A stretch of DNA of 24,245 nt from a virus, in IMG/VR virus record IMGVR_UViG_3300034061_000780, positions 1-24,245 of that record. One strand, written 5' to 3'. Below, piece after piece: positions 15,053-23,077 of the stretch; position 1 is the stretch's first letter; each line of letters opens with the position of its first letter. A program made the translations under genes and the position numbers. The notes beneath the pieces were generated by a model, which did not search any database, was not told where the DNA came from, and saw nothing but the letters and a program-made list of their open reading frames with translations.

Positions 15053-15232
15053 TCAGTCGTGTAGTTGAGCAATTCGCTCCCAAAGTTTAAGCCGATCGTT
15101 TTCGCATTCAGAAATCTTAACTTCCAGCTTATTAAGTTTACTGTGAAGGTAATAAAGCGCAAGTGCTAGTAGGGATACTGTAAGACCTTGCTCCAAAATA
15201 TGGGTAAGAACCTTGGCAATAAACTCGTCCAT
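15053..15232 (-). CDS. Small membrane protein with coiled coil, second lysis candidate
   Basis: This 59-aa protein has one membrane segment (about residues 14-30, QGLTVSLLALALYYLH), followed by a charged coiled-coil-like helix (SKLNKLEVKISECENDRLKL) to the end. The layout resembles small BhlA/UviB holin-like peptides and also short inner-membrane spanin-like proteins. It lies directly before the holin candidate and endolysin with a 3-nt gap. An in-frame start at 15289 would add 19 basic residues but overlaps the upstream 48-aa gene. The ATG at 15232 sits one base past that gene's stop (TAACATG) and is preferred. The exact lysis role is inference. Confidence 0.6.
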   Translation of the reverse strand: MDEFIAKVLTHILEQGLTVSLLALALYYLHSKLNKLEVKISECENDRLKLWERIAQLHD

Positions 15233-15233
15233 G

Positions 15234-15380
15234 TTACTTCTTTTTAGCTGTTTTGGCCGATTGTTTAAACGCTTTTGCCGTTGGGGCACCCTTAGTTCCC
15301 GGCTTACGCATTTTCTCCTTGCTGCCAGCAGCGATACGCTCGCGTTTGGCGTGGATGTTGGAATAAAGTCCCTTCTTCAT
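15234..15380 (-). CDS. Small basic protein (MKKGLY type)
   Basis: This 48-aa product begins MKKGLYSNIHAKRERIAAGS, continues KEKMRKPGTKGAPTAKAFKQ and ends SAKTAKKK. It is very basic and looks like a family of short Lys-rich phage proteins I recognise by sequence pattern but cannot assign a function. The start follows the stop of the 86-aa gene by 3 nt (TAATCTATG), and its stop is one base from the next ATG. Charge suggests nucleic-acid binding or packing with virion DNA, which is inference. Confidence 0.75.
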   Translation of the reverse strand: MKKGLYSNIHAKRERIAAGSKEKMRKPGTKGAPTAKAFKQSAKTAKKK

Positions 15381-15383
15381 AGA

Positions 15384-15644
15384 TTAGCACTTCCAGCGTT
15401 TAAGGCTTGCCTTGGCACGTTCTGCCGGGCCTTTGGCTTTAGCAACTACGCCTGCCATTCTAGCGCAGAAGCTCTTCTTGCGTCCAGCGTCAGCTTTAGT
15501 CTTAGGACTAGGTGCAGGAGCCTTCAGGTTGCTGCCAGTAGCTCGATTGTACTTGGCTCGACCTTTTGCCGTCAGACCTGCACCTTTAGACACAGGCAAC
15601 TTCTCACCGCGACCAACAGATAGGGAGGTAGATTTACGAGGCAT
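15384..15644 (-). CDS. Small basic protein (KSTSLxVGRGEKLPVSKGAG, DUF6321-like)
   Basis: This 86-aa protein begins MPRKSTSLSVGRGEKLPVSK. It then has GAGLTAKGRAKYNRATGSNL, a Pro/Lys-rich linker, and KKSFCARMAGVV before ending SLKRWKC. I recognise this sequence pattern from many environmental phages, where it is a family of unknown function (I believe DUF6321). It is basic, with two cysteines near the C-terminus. It starts 2 nt after the stop of the 1040-aa fibre gene and precedes the MKKGLY protein, with which it shares its basic character. Confidence 0.78.
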   Translation of the reverse strand: MPRKSTSLSVGRGEKLPVSKGAGLTAKGRAKYNRATGSNLKAPAPSPKTKADAGRKKSFCARMAGVVAKAKGPAERAKASLKRWKC

Positions 15645-15646
15645 GG

Positions 15647-18600
15647 TTAGAATGTGGCAAGTAGCACTCGTTTCCAGACGTTGGTTGCCGTGCAGACGTA
15701 TAGCCAGTTGTTGGCGTTATCCACGGCAACTTGCCCCACAAGGCCAGCAGAAGTTGAAGTAGCCGGGATGGCAACGTGCGTTGTGTTGGTTGTGCGAACT
15801 CCTGCTGCGGTCGTCAGATACATCTGGTCGCCAAACCACTCAACGGCATTTCCTATCGGCGTTCCCATTAACGCAACGCCAGATTGAAAGATGAGCGGAC
15901 AATTCTGTGCTCCGCTACCATTTGCGCGTAGTGTTTGCGGCCCAGTAAATACATTGCTGCTAAGACTCGCAGGCGACGCTCTTAGATTAACGCGAACCAT
16001 CGTAATGTTGGTTGTCCCAACAGTGATTTCAGTGGTTCCTGTTCCGGTCGGCCCCACAAATGTTTGAACAAACCCGTTTTGGGATGAACCAAAGCGAGAC
16101 ATGTACATCGAATTTCTGACCACGCCAGTGTACCAAGATGGGCGAGTGAAAACAGCCTGCACCCCCACAGCCCCCACAGTTGTCACTTCCCAAAATCCGT
16201 TTTGTGTTGTTGTGGTTTGTAGTGCAAACGCAATAATGTCGCCCAGTACTGGAGTGTAACCGTCTGTTGCAAACACCCCTGTTGCCGTCACAGTAAACGT
16301 GTTTGGAGACACGCCAGTGTTCATTGTACCAACAATGTTCGCGGTGGTCTGCGCCTCGACCATCCTCATCCCAATACCTAAACTTGAAATGGCAGCTTGG
16401 GTACTTATCGCTCCCGTTCCACCTTTATCTATTGCTAGTGGAGCAGCCGAAGTAAGTGCAATCTGTGCGCCAATTCCAGTTGCGCTAATCGCTTGATTGC
16501 TTGCAGCAGTCAACCTGCCGTAAGCGTCTACCGTGAATGCGGCAATCTGTGTAGAAGAGCCGTAAGACAACGCGGACACGCCAGTGGTCGTCAGCGCCAA
16601 CGTGCGGCTAGTTGAAAGGTCGCCTCCACCAGTTAATCCATCGCCACTTAGCACGCTCACCTGAGACATTGCCACCTTGCTTAATGCAATTGCAGCGTTG
16701 GTAGCCACATCAGCATTTACTAGCAGTGAAGCAGGCGATTGAAACACACCATCAACTACCTTTACCAAACCACTGCCACCAACAGATGGGACCGTAGTGT
16801 GGACGTGCGAAGGTTGTGTTGCTCCAAAGTTAAACGTGATCGTCTTGTTGTTCTGCGTCGCTTTTCCTAAGAACTGGATGTACAGACGGTCACTTGTTGA
16901 AACAGTAGTCTGCGGAATCACTACAGACGCGATGTACTGTGCAGTCACCGCTGGATCGTAGATCGAGATGTCATCTGATGTGGAAAGCAGTGTTGCAGTC
17001 GTGCCGTCATATTTGAACACCTTAAGCTGGACGATTGTCTCATTTGACGTAGTTCCAGTTGAGGACGCCCAGAAGTTAAAGTCAAACAGCCCGGCTGGGA
17101 TGGCTGTGATATTTGGGTCTAAGACATCAGTAATAAAGTGGACTACTAAGTCGTATCCAGTTGTAGACAGATCACCAGATGTATAGCTTGTGCCAGTTGT
17201 GTCGGCTGTGCGGCCAAGTTCTTTAACAATGGTTGGCGTTGTTGGTAGCCCGGTTGTTGGGGCATCTGCTGCCGTATTGTAGTTGAAGAAGAACACTTGT
17301 CCTCCACCGCCAGACCCGCCACTAGGAATTTCGCCCGGAACCCATGCAGTTCCATTCCATTGAAGCACCTGTCCATTGCTTGGAGCAGTTTCAGACACTG
17401 CATTTCCTTGGATTTTAGCCACCGTTGGGCTTGGCAGGTTACCACTCAAGTCTCCTCCAGCAGCCTGCGTTGCTGACATAGCCCCAAGGGCCGTAAGAGC
17501 TGCCGCTGCGCTAGTTGATCCTGTACCGCCGTTTGTGATGGCAATAACGTCGCTAGTAGCTACCGCACCAATTGATCCTGGCGTAATAGCGGAGATCTGG
17601 GCTGATGCCAGCGACTGCACCTGTGCGCTATTGGTAAATGCTGACAACTGCGATGTAAACGCTATACCTTGAATGTCCGTCGTAGTTGCGTAACCAGAAA
17701 GCTGTGCGCTAGAAAATGCTCCAGCAGCACTTGTTTGAATGGAGCCGTCACCAAACTTAATACCGCCGGAATCTACAGCAAGGGCAGTCACTGCATCTGG
17801 AGTTGCTCCAATCCCCACTCGGCCAGAAGCAGAAATAACAAATGCAGTTGCGTCTGGGCTAGTGTCATCTTCAACTCGAAACGCCTCACCTGCGCCAGTC
17901 TGTAAGATTGAAACAGCGGCAGAAGTAGAAGCAGCCGTAAAAATAGCAGCGCGACCTGTGCCGTTTTGCTGAACCGTAAGCGCGTTTACTGCTCCACCCA
18001 CGCCAATGGTTTGCGTCTGGTTAAAAGTGTTTGCTTGATTTAGCCCAGCAACTCCAACATTCACTCCAGTGCTTGGAGAAAATGTAAGTTTGCTCTGATT
18101 ACTAACCCACACATCCCCAGCCACAATAGTTGATGGAGAAGCCGCGCCAATAAATCCTCCAATGTTGGCTTTAGCCTGAGCCGTGGTTGCCGCCATGATA
18201 AGGCGACCGTCCATCGTAGACCCAGCCTTCAGCACATAAGCAGACAACTGGGCCGTGTCTAAAGCTGGCACTTGAGCTGAAGTGATCCCGCCCAATGCAG
18301 CAAGTGCGCTAGGTGCGTCTGTGGCTCCAGTTCCACCATTGCCAATTCCGATGATTGCGCTTGTAGCAAAAGCTCCAATGCTTGCTGGCGTGATATCGGC
18401 AATCTGAGCGGAGGCAATTGCGCTTACTTGTGCCGTGTTGGTAAACCCGCTGATTTGTTCAGTTGTGGCAAAGCCAGACAACTGTGAAGTAAACGCAATG
18501 CCTACAATCTGCTGAGTAGTGGCAAATCCAGATGCCGCATCGGTTGAAAGCGCACCAATAGTGGCAGGCGTAATGGCTGCGATCTGAGCTGATGTCAGTG

Positions 18601-18769
18601 ATTGAACCTGTGCGCTGTTAAGGCCACCAATCTGGTCGGTGGTAGCAAGCCCAGCAATCACCAACGACTTGGAGGCTGTTTTGGTTATCCCTCCTTGATT
18701 AAGGACAAAGATGTCAGCGGTGCCAACTGCGGTTGCTGATGGAAGTGCAGAGATTTTTACGTCAGGCAT
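15647..18769 (-). CDS. Long mosaic tail fibre (1040 aa)
   Basis: The N-terminus (MPDVKISALPSATAVGTADI) looks like a fibre anchor. SAQ-type short repeats (about 50-180 and 355-425) follow. A VGIGATPDAV/GDGSIQT segment at about 315-350 resembles S74-chaperone-type fibres. A GDLSGNLPSPTVAKIQG unit and a QVLQWNGTAWVPGE linker (about 466-480) come next. A compact beta domain lies at about 490-660 (LVVHFITDVLDPNITAIPAG and SIYDPAVTAQYI), followed by YGRLTAASNQ units. A second compact domain at about 830-935 contains QNGFWEVTTVG. The C-terminus ends ATSTSAGLVGQVAVDNANNW then LYVCTATNVWKRVLLATF. These modules recur across phage fibres, and the protein probably forms a long host-contacting fibre. No autoproteolytic chaperone domain was recognised. 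Confidence 0.72.
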   Translation of the reverse strand: MPDVKISALPSATAVGTADIFVLNQGGITKTASKSLVIAGLATTDQIGGLNSAQVQSLTSAQIAAITPATIGALSTDAASGFATTQQIVGIAFTSQLSGFATTEQISGFTNTAQVSAIASAQIADITPASIGAFATSAIIGIGNGGTGATDAPSALAALGGITSAQVPALDTAQLSAYVLKAGSTMDGRLIMAATTAQAKANIGGFIGAASPSTIVAGDVWVSNQSKLTFSPSTGVNVGVAGLNQANTFNQTQTIGVGGAVNALTVQQNGTGRAAIFTAASTSAAVSILQTGAGEAFRVEDDTSPDATAFVISASGRVGIGATPDAVTALAVDSGGIKFGDGSIQTSAAGAFSSAQLSGYATTTDIQGIAFTSQLSAFTNSAQVQSLASAQISAITPGSIGAVATSDVIAITNGGTGSTSAAAALTALGAMSATQAAGGDLSGNLPSPTVAKIQGNAVSETAPSNGQVLQWNGTAWVPGEIPSGGSGGGGQVFFFNYNTAADAPTTGLPTTPTIVKELGRTADTTGTSYTSGDLSTTGYDLVVHFITDVLDPNITAIPAGLFDFNFWASSTGTTSNETIVQLKVFKYDGTTATLLSTSDDISIYDPAVTAQYIASVVIPQTTVSTSDRLYIQFLGKATQNNKTITFNFGATQPSHVHTTVPSVGGSGLVKVVDGVFQSPASLLVNADVATNAAIALSKVAMSQVSVLSGDGLTGGGDLSTSRTLALTTTGVSALSYGSSTQIAAFTVDAYGRLTAASNQAISATGIGAQIALTSAAPLAIDKGGTGAISTQAAISSLGIGMRMVEAQTTANIVGTMNTGVSPNTFTVTATGVFATDGYTPVLGDIIAFALQTTTTQNGFWEVTTVGAVGVQAVFTRPSWYTGVVRNSMYMSRFGSSQNGFVQTFVGPTGTGTTEITVGTTNITMVRVNLRASPASLSSNVFTGPQTLRANGSGAQNCPLIFQSGVALMGTPIGNAVEWFGDQMYLTTAAGVRTTNTTHVAIPATSTSAGLVGQVAVDNANNWLYVCTATNVWKRVLLATF

Positions 18770-18773
18770 ACGA

Positions 18774-19112
18774 TTAACTAATTAAAACCCAAGAAAGAGA
18801 AGACTCATCCCAATTGTACCTATTGCCGTCAGACGGATATGCCACAGGAGCTTCCCAGATGCAAGTCTCTTCATCTAAGATCCATGACGGATATGGTTGT
18901 TGAGCGTAAAAAGCATCGCGCACCTCATCGTACACAAAGCCAATCCCAGCGTAGTTCTTTCGCAATGGACGGCCTTCTGGATGTTGTCCAGCGTGCGTGT
19001 TGTAGCTTGTTTGAACCCATTTTCCAGGCAAAACGCCAGAGTCAATAAAGTCCTGTTCAGCAACAATTACTCGTTGAACGATTCCGTCTTTAATTTCAGC
19101 AAAGTGAGCCAT
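18774..19112 (-). CDS. Small conserved phage protein (MAHFA type)
   Basis: This 112-aa protein begins MAHFAEIKDGIVQRVIVAEQ, followed by DFIDSG, WVQTSYNT, LRKNYAGIGFVYDE and PYPSWILDEETCIWEAPVAY, and ends with WDESSLSWV. I recognise this as a protein common in aquatic phages, including cyanophages, where it is usually found among fibre genes. Its function is not established. It probably is a virion or fibre-assembly component. It starts one base after the stop of the glycine-rich adhesin gene and ends 4 nt before the 1040-aa fibre. Confidence 0.8.
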   Translation of the reverse strand: MAHFAEIKDGIVQRVIVAEQDFIDSGVLPGKWVQTSYNTHAGQHPEGRPLRKNYAGIGFVYDEVRDAFYAQQPYPSWILDEETCIWEAPVAYPSDGNRYNWDESSLSWVLIS

Positions 19113-19113
19113 G

Positions 19114-19956
19114 TTAAGAAGTAAATGTTAATGTTCCTGAAGAGGTAAACCGGTGGTAAGTAAATCCGCCGCTTTGTGTAATTGTTCCGCCTGTTGCGCG
19201 TGGGGTGCCAGGATAGCGAACTTGAACAACTCCAGACCCACCTGCTGCTCCAACTTCATATCCACTAGTAGGCCATCCAACGCCTCCTCCAGATCCTGTA
19301 TTTACTGCTCCGGCAGTAGCAACAACGTCTGGATCAACATCGGTATTTGCCCCTCTTCCACCCCCACCTGCCCCTCCAGGGCCGCTAAGTGCCCCGCCGA
19401 CTGAACTAAGCGATCTACTGCCACCTCCGCCACCTGCTCTTGTTATCCCATCAAGCCAAGTTAACCCGTCGCCACCCTTTGCTGTTGTTGCGGCTGTTGC
19501 GCCAGCTTCTCCGGCTCCACCACCTGCACCACATTCACCACCTGCGGGTCCATTTCCTCCGTTAAATCCTTGGCCTGCTACTCCGGCTGCCCCCGGGGTC
19601 GACGCATAAGTTCCACCTCCAGATCCCCCTGCGCCGCCCCCGCCGCCTCCGCCTGTTGATATTACAGAGAATGGAGAGGATACCAATGAACTGTTTGTGC
19701 CGGGATTTCCACCGGGATTAAGGGCATTGGTTTGCACCGGTCCGCCAGCTCCAATAGTTACGCTATAAGTCAACAGCGAGCTTACAGAAACAGACGCAGC
19801 TAAATACCCACCTGCACCTCCACCGCCAGACGCAAAATTGTTGCCCTCTCTTGCTCTTCCACCAGACCCACCTCCGGCAATTACAAGATAATCTAATGTA
19901 AATGGAGCTATTACAGAAGTGCGTGAAAAAAATACATTTTTTGAAGCAAAAAGCAT
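19114..19956 (-). CDS. Glycine-rich adhesin-like tail protein (copy 1)
   Basis: This 280-aa protein has the N-terminus MLFASKNVFFSRTSVIAPFT, then LDYLVIAGGGSGGRAREGNN. Many short glycine blocks alternate with variable loops (GGGGGGGAGGSGGG, GGECGAGGGAGEAG). The end has GGSGVVQVRYPGTPRATGGT and a final FTYHRFTSSGTLTFTS beta segment. The layout and both ends match the protein at 9905-10756, although the glycine blocks are shorter and the loops differ. It follows a fibre gene with a 3-nt gap, as the other copy does. By comparison with polyglycine-II adhesins it is a likely receptor-binding tip, with specificity carried by the loops. That role is inference. Confidence 0.72.
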   Translation of the reverse strand: MLFASKNVFFSRTSVIAPFTLDYLVIAGGGSGGRAREGNNFASGGGGAGGYLAASVSVSSLLTYSVTIGAGGPVQTNALNPGGNPGTNSSLVSSPFSVISTGGGGGGGAGGSGGGTYASTPGAAGVAGQGFNGGNGPAGGECGAGGGAGEAGATAATTAKGGDGLTWLDGITRAGGGGGSRSLSSVGGALSGPGGAGGGGRGANTDVDPDVVATAGAVNTGSGGGVGWPTSGYEVGAAGGSGVVQVRYPGTPRATGGTITQSGGFTYHRFTSSGTLTFTS

Positions 19957-19959
19957 ATT

Positions 19960-21648
19960 TTAATATGTAAAGTTCTGAATAAATGAACCATACCAGTTTA
20001 CCCCATCAGAAGTAAATGAAAGTATATCCATCCTTCCAACAGTTGCTGTAATTGTTGGAGCAGTTCCAGCAGACCATCTTACTCCTGTAAATGTTGCGGT
20101 TGTTGCAGTTCCTGTAGCAGGCTGCTTAAGGTATAACGCAAACGATTTACCAACTCCAACCGACGGCATAGTAAATGTGCATGGCGTTGCAGATGTCAAT
20201 GTTGCGGTAATAACAGTTCCAGCCGTAATTACTAGTGTGGCAGCTGCTCCAACTGTGCCAACAACTACTGTTCCTTCTGTGTAGCCATTAATTGTCGGCG
20301 TAGCAATTGTTGGTGAAGTCGCAAATACATTAGCTCCACTGCCCGTTTCATCGGTTAATACCGCTGCAAAATTTGCACTAGAAGGAGTCTGAAGAAATGT
20401 AGAAACGCCAGAGGCAAGCGAATTGACTTGAGTTACGTTAATTCCAACAATTTGAGCAGAAGTAATCCCGGCTCCTACTTGAGCGGCAGACAAACCTGTT
20501 ATTTGAGCTGACGTTAACCCTGCTAGCACTTGGCTTGCAGCAATAGATAAAACCTGTTCTGTCGCGCCAGTTAAAACGCCGTTTGAATTTACAGCAAATA
20601 CTCCAACAGAACTTGCAGATCCATATGTTCCAGCAACTACTCCACTTGGAGAAAGCCCCGCAATTGTTGCGGTTTCCAAGTTGGTTACTCGGCCATAAGC
20701 ATCTACCGTTATAACCGCTGACTGTGCGCTAGATCCTGCTGTAATTGCAGCAACGCCAGTAGTTGCAAGGTCAATTTGAAGCGCCCCAGAAAAGATTACA
20801 GGGCTGTTCGAAATAGCCAACGTACTTGAAGTAGCTCCAACAGAAGTCACAGTTCCGCCAGCAGTACTAGACACACCCACGCTTGTTGCGCCTGTGATGC
20901 GGCCAAAAGCATCTACGCTAATGATTGGAATTGTAGAATTGCTTCCGTAAACATCCGATATAACACCAGAAGTCTGAAGCGCAATCGTGCGGCTTGTGTC
21001 AATTGTTCCGCCGCCAGTTAGCCCACTGCCAGAGTTAATGCTGATTGCATTAAGTTGAGCTGTAGTCAACGCTCTAACCTGTGCGCTGTTTTGAAGCGCA
21101 GCCAACTGCGCAGTGTTGGCAATACCAGAAATCTGAGTAGTCGTAGCAAAACCAGAGGCTGCGCTAGTTGCTATTGCTCCAATGCTATCCGGTGTAATTG
21201 CAGCGATTTGTGTGGATGCTAACGCCAAGACTTGTGCGCTATTCTGAAAAGCAGCAGACGTGGTCAACAATGTGTACGCAGACAACTGCGCAGTCACAAG
21301 AGCGGGCACATTTGCAGACGTAACACCACCGAGATTGGACAGCGCGGCAACGGCTGTAGTTGCCCCGGTTCCTCCTCCTGAAATAGCCAGTGGAGAAGCA
21401 GAGGTTAGAGCAGGCTGTGCGTTAAGTGCCGCTAAAGCAGCCGTCGCGCTGGTCGATCCAGTTCCGCCACTAGCCACAGGCACAACAGGCAACCGAGCAG
21501 TGCCTAGTGTTCCACTGGTAAGCTCTGCTGCATTGAGTGTCTTTACCTGCGATACATCGCATTTTTTAGTAGTCCCACTCTGAACAAGGACAAGCGTATC
21601 GGTGAGCGCGACCGTTGACGCTGAAGTTAAATCTGTGATTCTAGGCAT
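19960..21648 (-). CDS. Repeat-containing tail fibre (562 aa)
   Basis: The N-terminus (MPRITDLTSASTVALTDTLV then LVQSGTTKKCDVS) resembles that of the 1040-aa fibre. It is followed by GGTGSTSATAALAAL and GGTGATTAVAALSNLGG units. SAQ repeats occur at about 137-203 and 370-415. Beta-fibre units are YGSNSTIPIISVDAFGRITG (about 234-253) and a second YGR unit. The C-terminal domain of about 110 residues (453-562) contains GKSFALYLKQP and ends MDILSFTSDGVNWYGSFIQN, closely matching the C-terminus of the 493-aa fibre. It probably forms a trimeric fibre bearing the glycine-rich protein encoded next. Confidence 0.72.
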   Translation of the reverse strand: MPRITDLTSASTVALTDTLVLVQSGTTKKCDVSQVKTLNAAELTSGTLGTARLPVVPVASGGTGSTSATAALAALNAQPALTSASPLAISGGGTGATTAVAALSNLGGVTSANVPALVTAQLSAYTLLTTSAAFQNSAQVLALASTQIAAITPDSIGAIATSAASGFATTTQISGIANTAQLAALQNSAQVRALTTAQLNAISINSGSGLTGGGTIDTSRTIALQTSGVISDVYGSNSTIPIISVDAFGRITGATSVGVSSTAGGTVTSVGATSSTLAISNSPVIFSGALQIDLATTGVAAITAGSSAQSAVITVDAYGRVTNLETATIAGLSPSGVVAGTYGSASSVGVFAVNSNGVLTGATEQVLSIAASQVLAGLTSAQITGLSAAQVGAGITSAQIVGINVTQVNSLASGVSTFLQTPSSANFAAVLTDETGSGANVFATSPTIATPTINGYTEGTVVVGTVGAAATLVITAGTVITATLTSATPCTFTMPSVGVGKSFALYLKQPATGTATTATFTGVRWSAGTAPTITATVGRMDILSFTSDGVNWYGSFIQNFTY

Positions 21649-21650
21649 AA

Positions 21651-21866
21651 TTAACTCGTGGTAATGCGATAACTAAACTCATTATTAAGGTAGTCCCCTG
21701 CTTCAGTCAATATCTGATATTCAGTAACAGGAGGAGTTGGCGGAACATACGCTTGCTTGCGAAACTTAAATGTCTCTTTGTCTCCTTTAATTCCAATCCG
21801 CGCAACAATCTTTGCGCCTGGAGCTGCTGGCGTACCGTTCTTCTTGATAAGAAATTTTCCAATCAT
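21651..21866 (-). CDS. Hypothetical small protein
   Basis: This 71-aa protein begins MIGKFLIKKNGTPAAPGAKI, continues VARIGIKGDKETFKFRKQ, has a Pro-rich hinge (YVPPTPPVTEYQIL) and ends FSYRITTS. I do not recognise the family. The pattern suggests a small beta-sandwich or fibre-attachment piece. It sits between the adaptor candidate and the first fibre with 2-nt gaps on both sides, so a role at the tail-fibre junction is plausible but unproven. Confidence 0.72.
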   Translation of the reverse strand: MIGKFLIKKNGTPAAPGAKIVARIGIKGDKETFKFRKQAYVPPTPPVTEYQILTEAGDYLNNEFSYRITTS

Positions 21867-21868
21867 AC

Positions 21869-23077
21869 TTAGTATGTGTAGGCCATGTTCATTTTCTGAA
21901 CTTGTCCTTGCTGGCGAATCAAGACATCAATCTGCTGTTGAACTGCCATCTCGGCAATCTGATCAAAGACAACAGCCTCATCAGTTCTTCCTTCTGACTT
22001 CAGGAAGTCTGAGCTAACTCCGTTTACCAAAAAATCTTTAAATCTGTACGGAATTGCAACAACTTCCCAGTATTGGTTAGGTGGATCTGCTGGAGCAACT
22101 GAACTTGAAGCTACCACAGAGTTCCAGAAATTGGCCTTAGTCCCGCGTCCTGCATTTGTTGGCTCGTATGCTGAAGACAACTGAAGCGTGTCGTAATACA
22201 CTTGCGAGCCAACCGCGTATGCAGTGGCGTTTTCAAACTGGTTGCCAGTCAACCTTGGAGCATCGAGCCTATACTGTATGTGCTTTTCTCCGTTCTGCAA
22301 AAAGCGAAGGTAGGTAACATCTACAGTCTTTGTGGTGGCCGGAATATCATCTATATCCTCCACTGTAAAATCTACAGGCACAACTCGTGTCGTTAATCGC
22401 GGATCACGCTGCCATGCTGCAAGTCCCTGTAAAGATCCAGTTGGCATTTGAACAAGCCGCTGTGGATTCTTGTCAAACAACACGGTAGTTGTCAGATTTC
22501 CGTTTGGGCCTTGATAAGTTGGAAAAGTAATAGACGACTCGTAAGGCAAGTTGATCGTAATATCCGAGATGTACGCGCCATTTGAGTCTGTAGCCGCCGT
22601 GTAGGTGAACGTGTACTTTTTGTCTGAAAGACTTACAAGCTCGCCATTGTAACTGTAATAAAACGGATTTTCGAACGCTACTTCCGTTTGTGTAATGGTT
22701 CCAAGCCTATAGGCATCTTCAAAGAAATCAGCCAAGTAAACCCTTGGAAAGTTGGAATCCAAAGTCAACTTTAGTCCGATTGTATTTTCTTCAAATTGCT
22801 GGAAAAGAGGCAGCAGATCTTGAGTTGTTAAATCCAGCAAAGACTCTGTTTGCAAAACAGGCGGATTGACAAATGCAGCGGCACTAACTGGGTTGCCCGT
22901 GAATGTCTTAATGAACCTGTTGATGTCAGGCCATTCTTCGCGATCCCATATTGTTCCTATTCTACGGGACGTAAAGTCACGAATAGAAGCAAAACTCTTG
23001 TCATTTAGCGTCGATCTGTCCAACCCAATGAGTTGGCAAACTTCAGACAAGATGTCGCTAAATGGAACAGCTTTCAT
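21869..23077 (-). CDS. Head-tail adaptor candidate (SU10-like)
   Basis: This 402-aa protein begins MKAVPFSDILSEVCQLIGLD, continues DKSFASIRDFTSRRIGTIWD and has REEWPDINRF. The middle is mostly beta. The C-terminal helix reads EAVVFDQIAEMAVQQQIDVL then IRQQGQVQKMNMAYTY. I associate this pattern with adaptor proteins of SU10-like podoviruses, which sit below the portal and connect it to the tail. It is encoded after the capsid and small conserved genes and before the fibres, the expected order. It overlaps the upstream gene by 4 nt (ATGA), implying translational coupling. It is larger than minimal adaptors. The identity is moderate confidence. Confidence 0.5.
   Translation of the reverse strand: MKAVPFSDILSEVCQLIGLDRSTLNDKSFASIRDFTSRRIGTIWDREEWPDINRFIKTFTGNPVSAAAFVNPPVLQTESLLDLTTQDLLPLFQQFEENTIGLKLTLDSNFPRVYLADFFEDAYRLGTITQTEVAFENPFYYSYNGELVSLSDKKYTFTYTAATDSNGAYISDITINLPYESSITFPTYQGPNGNLTTTVLFDKNPQRLVQMPTGSLQGLAAWQRDPRLTTRVVPVDFTVEDIDDIPATTKTVDVTYLRFLQNGEKHIQYRLDAPRLTGNQFENATAYAVGSQVYYDTLQLSSAYEPTNAGRGTKANFWNSVVASSSVAPADPPNQYWEVVAIPYRFKDFLVNGVSSDFLKSEGRTDEAVVFDQIAEMAVQQQIDVLIRQQGQVQKMNMAYTY

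Noticed and set aside
9905-21648. Diversity-generating retroelement or phase-variable adhesin system
   Set aside because: No reverse transcriptase, template/variable repeat pair or invertase is visible. Paralogous cassettes alone do not show programmed variation.
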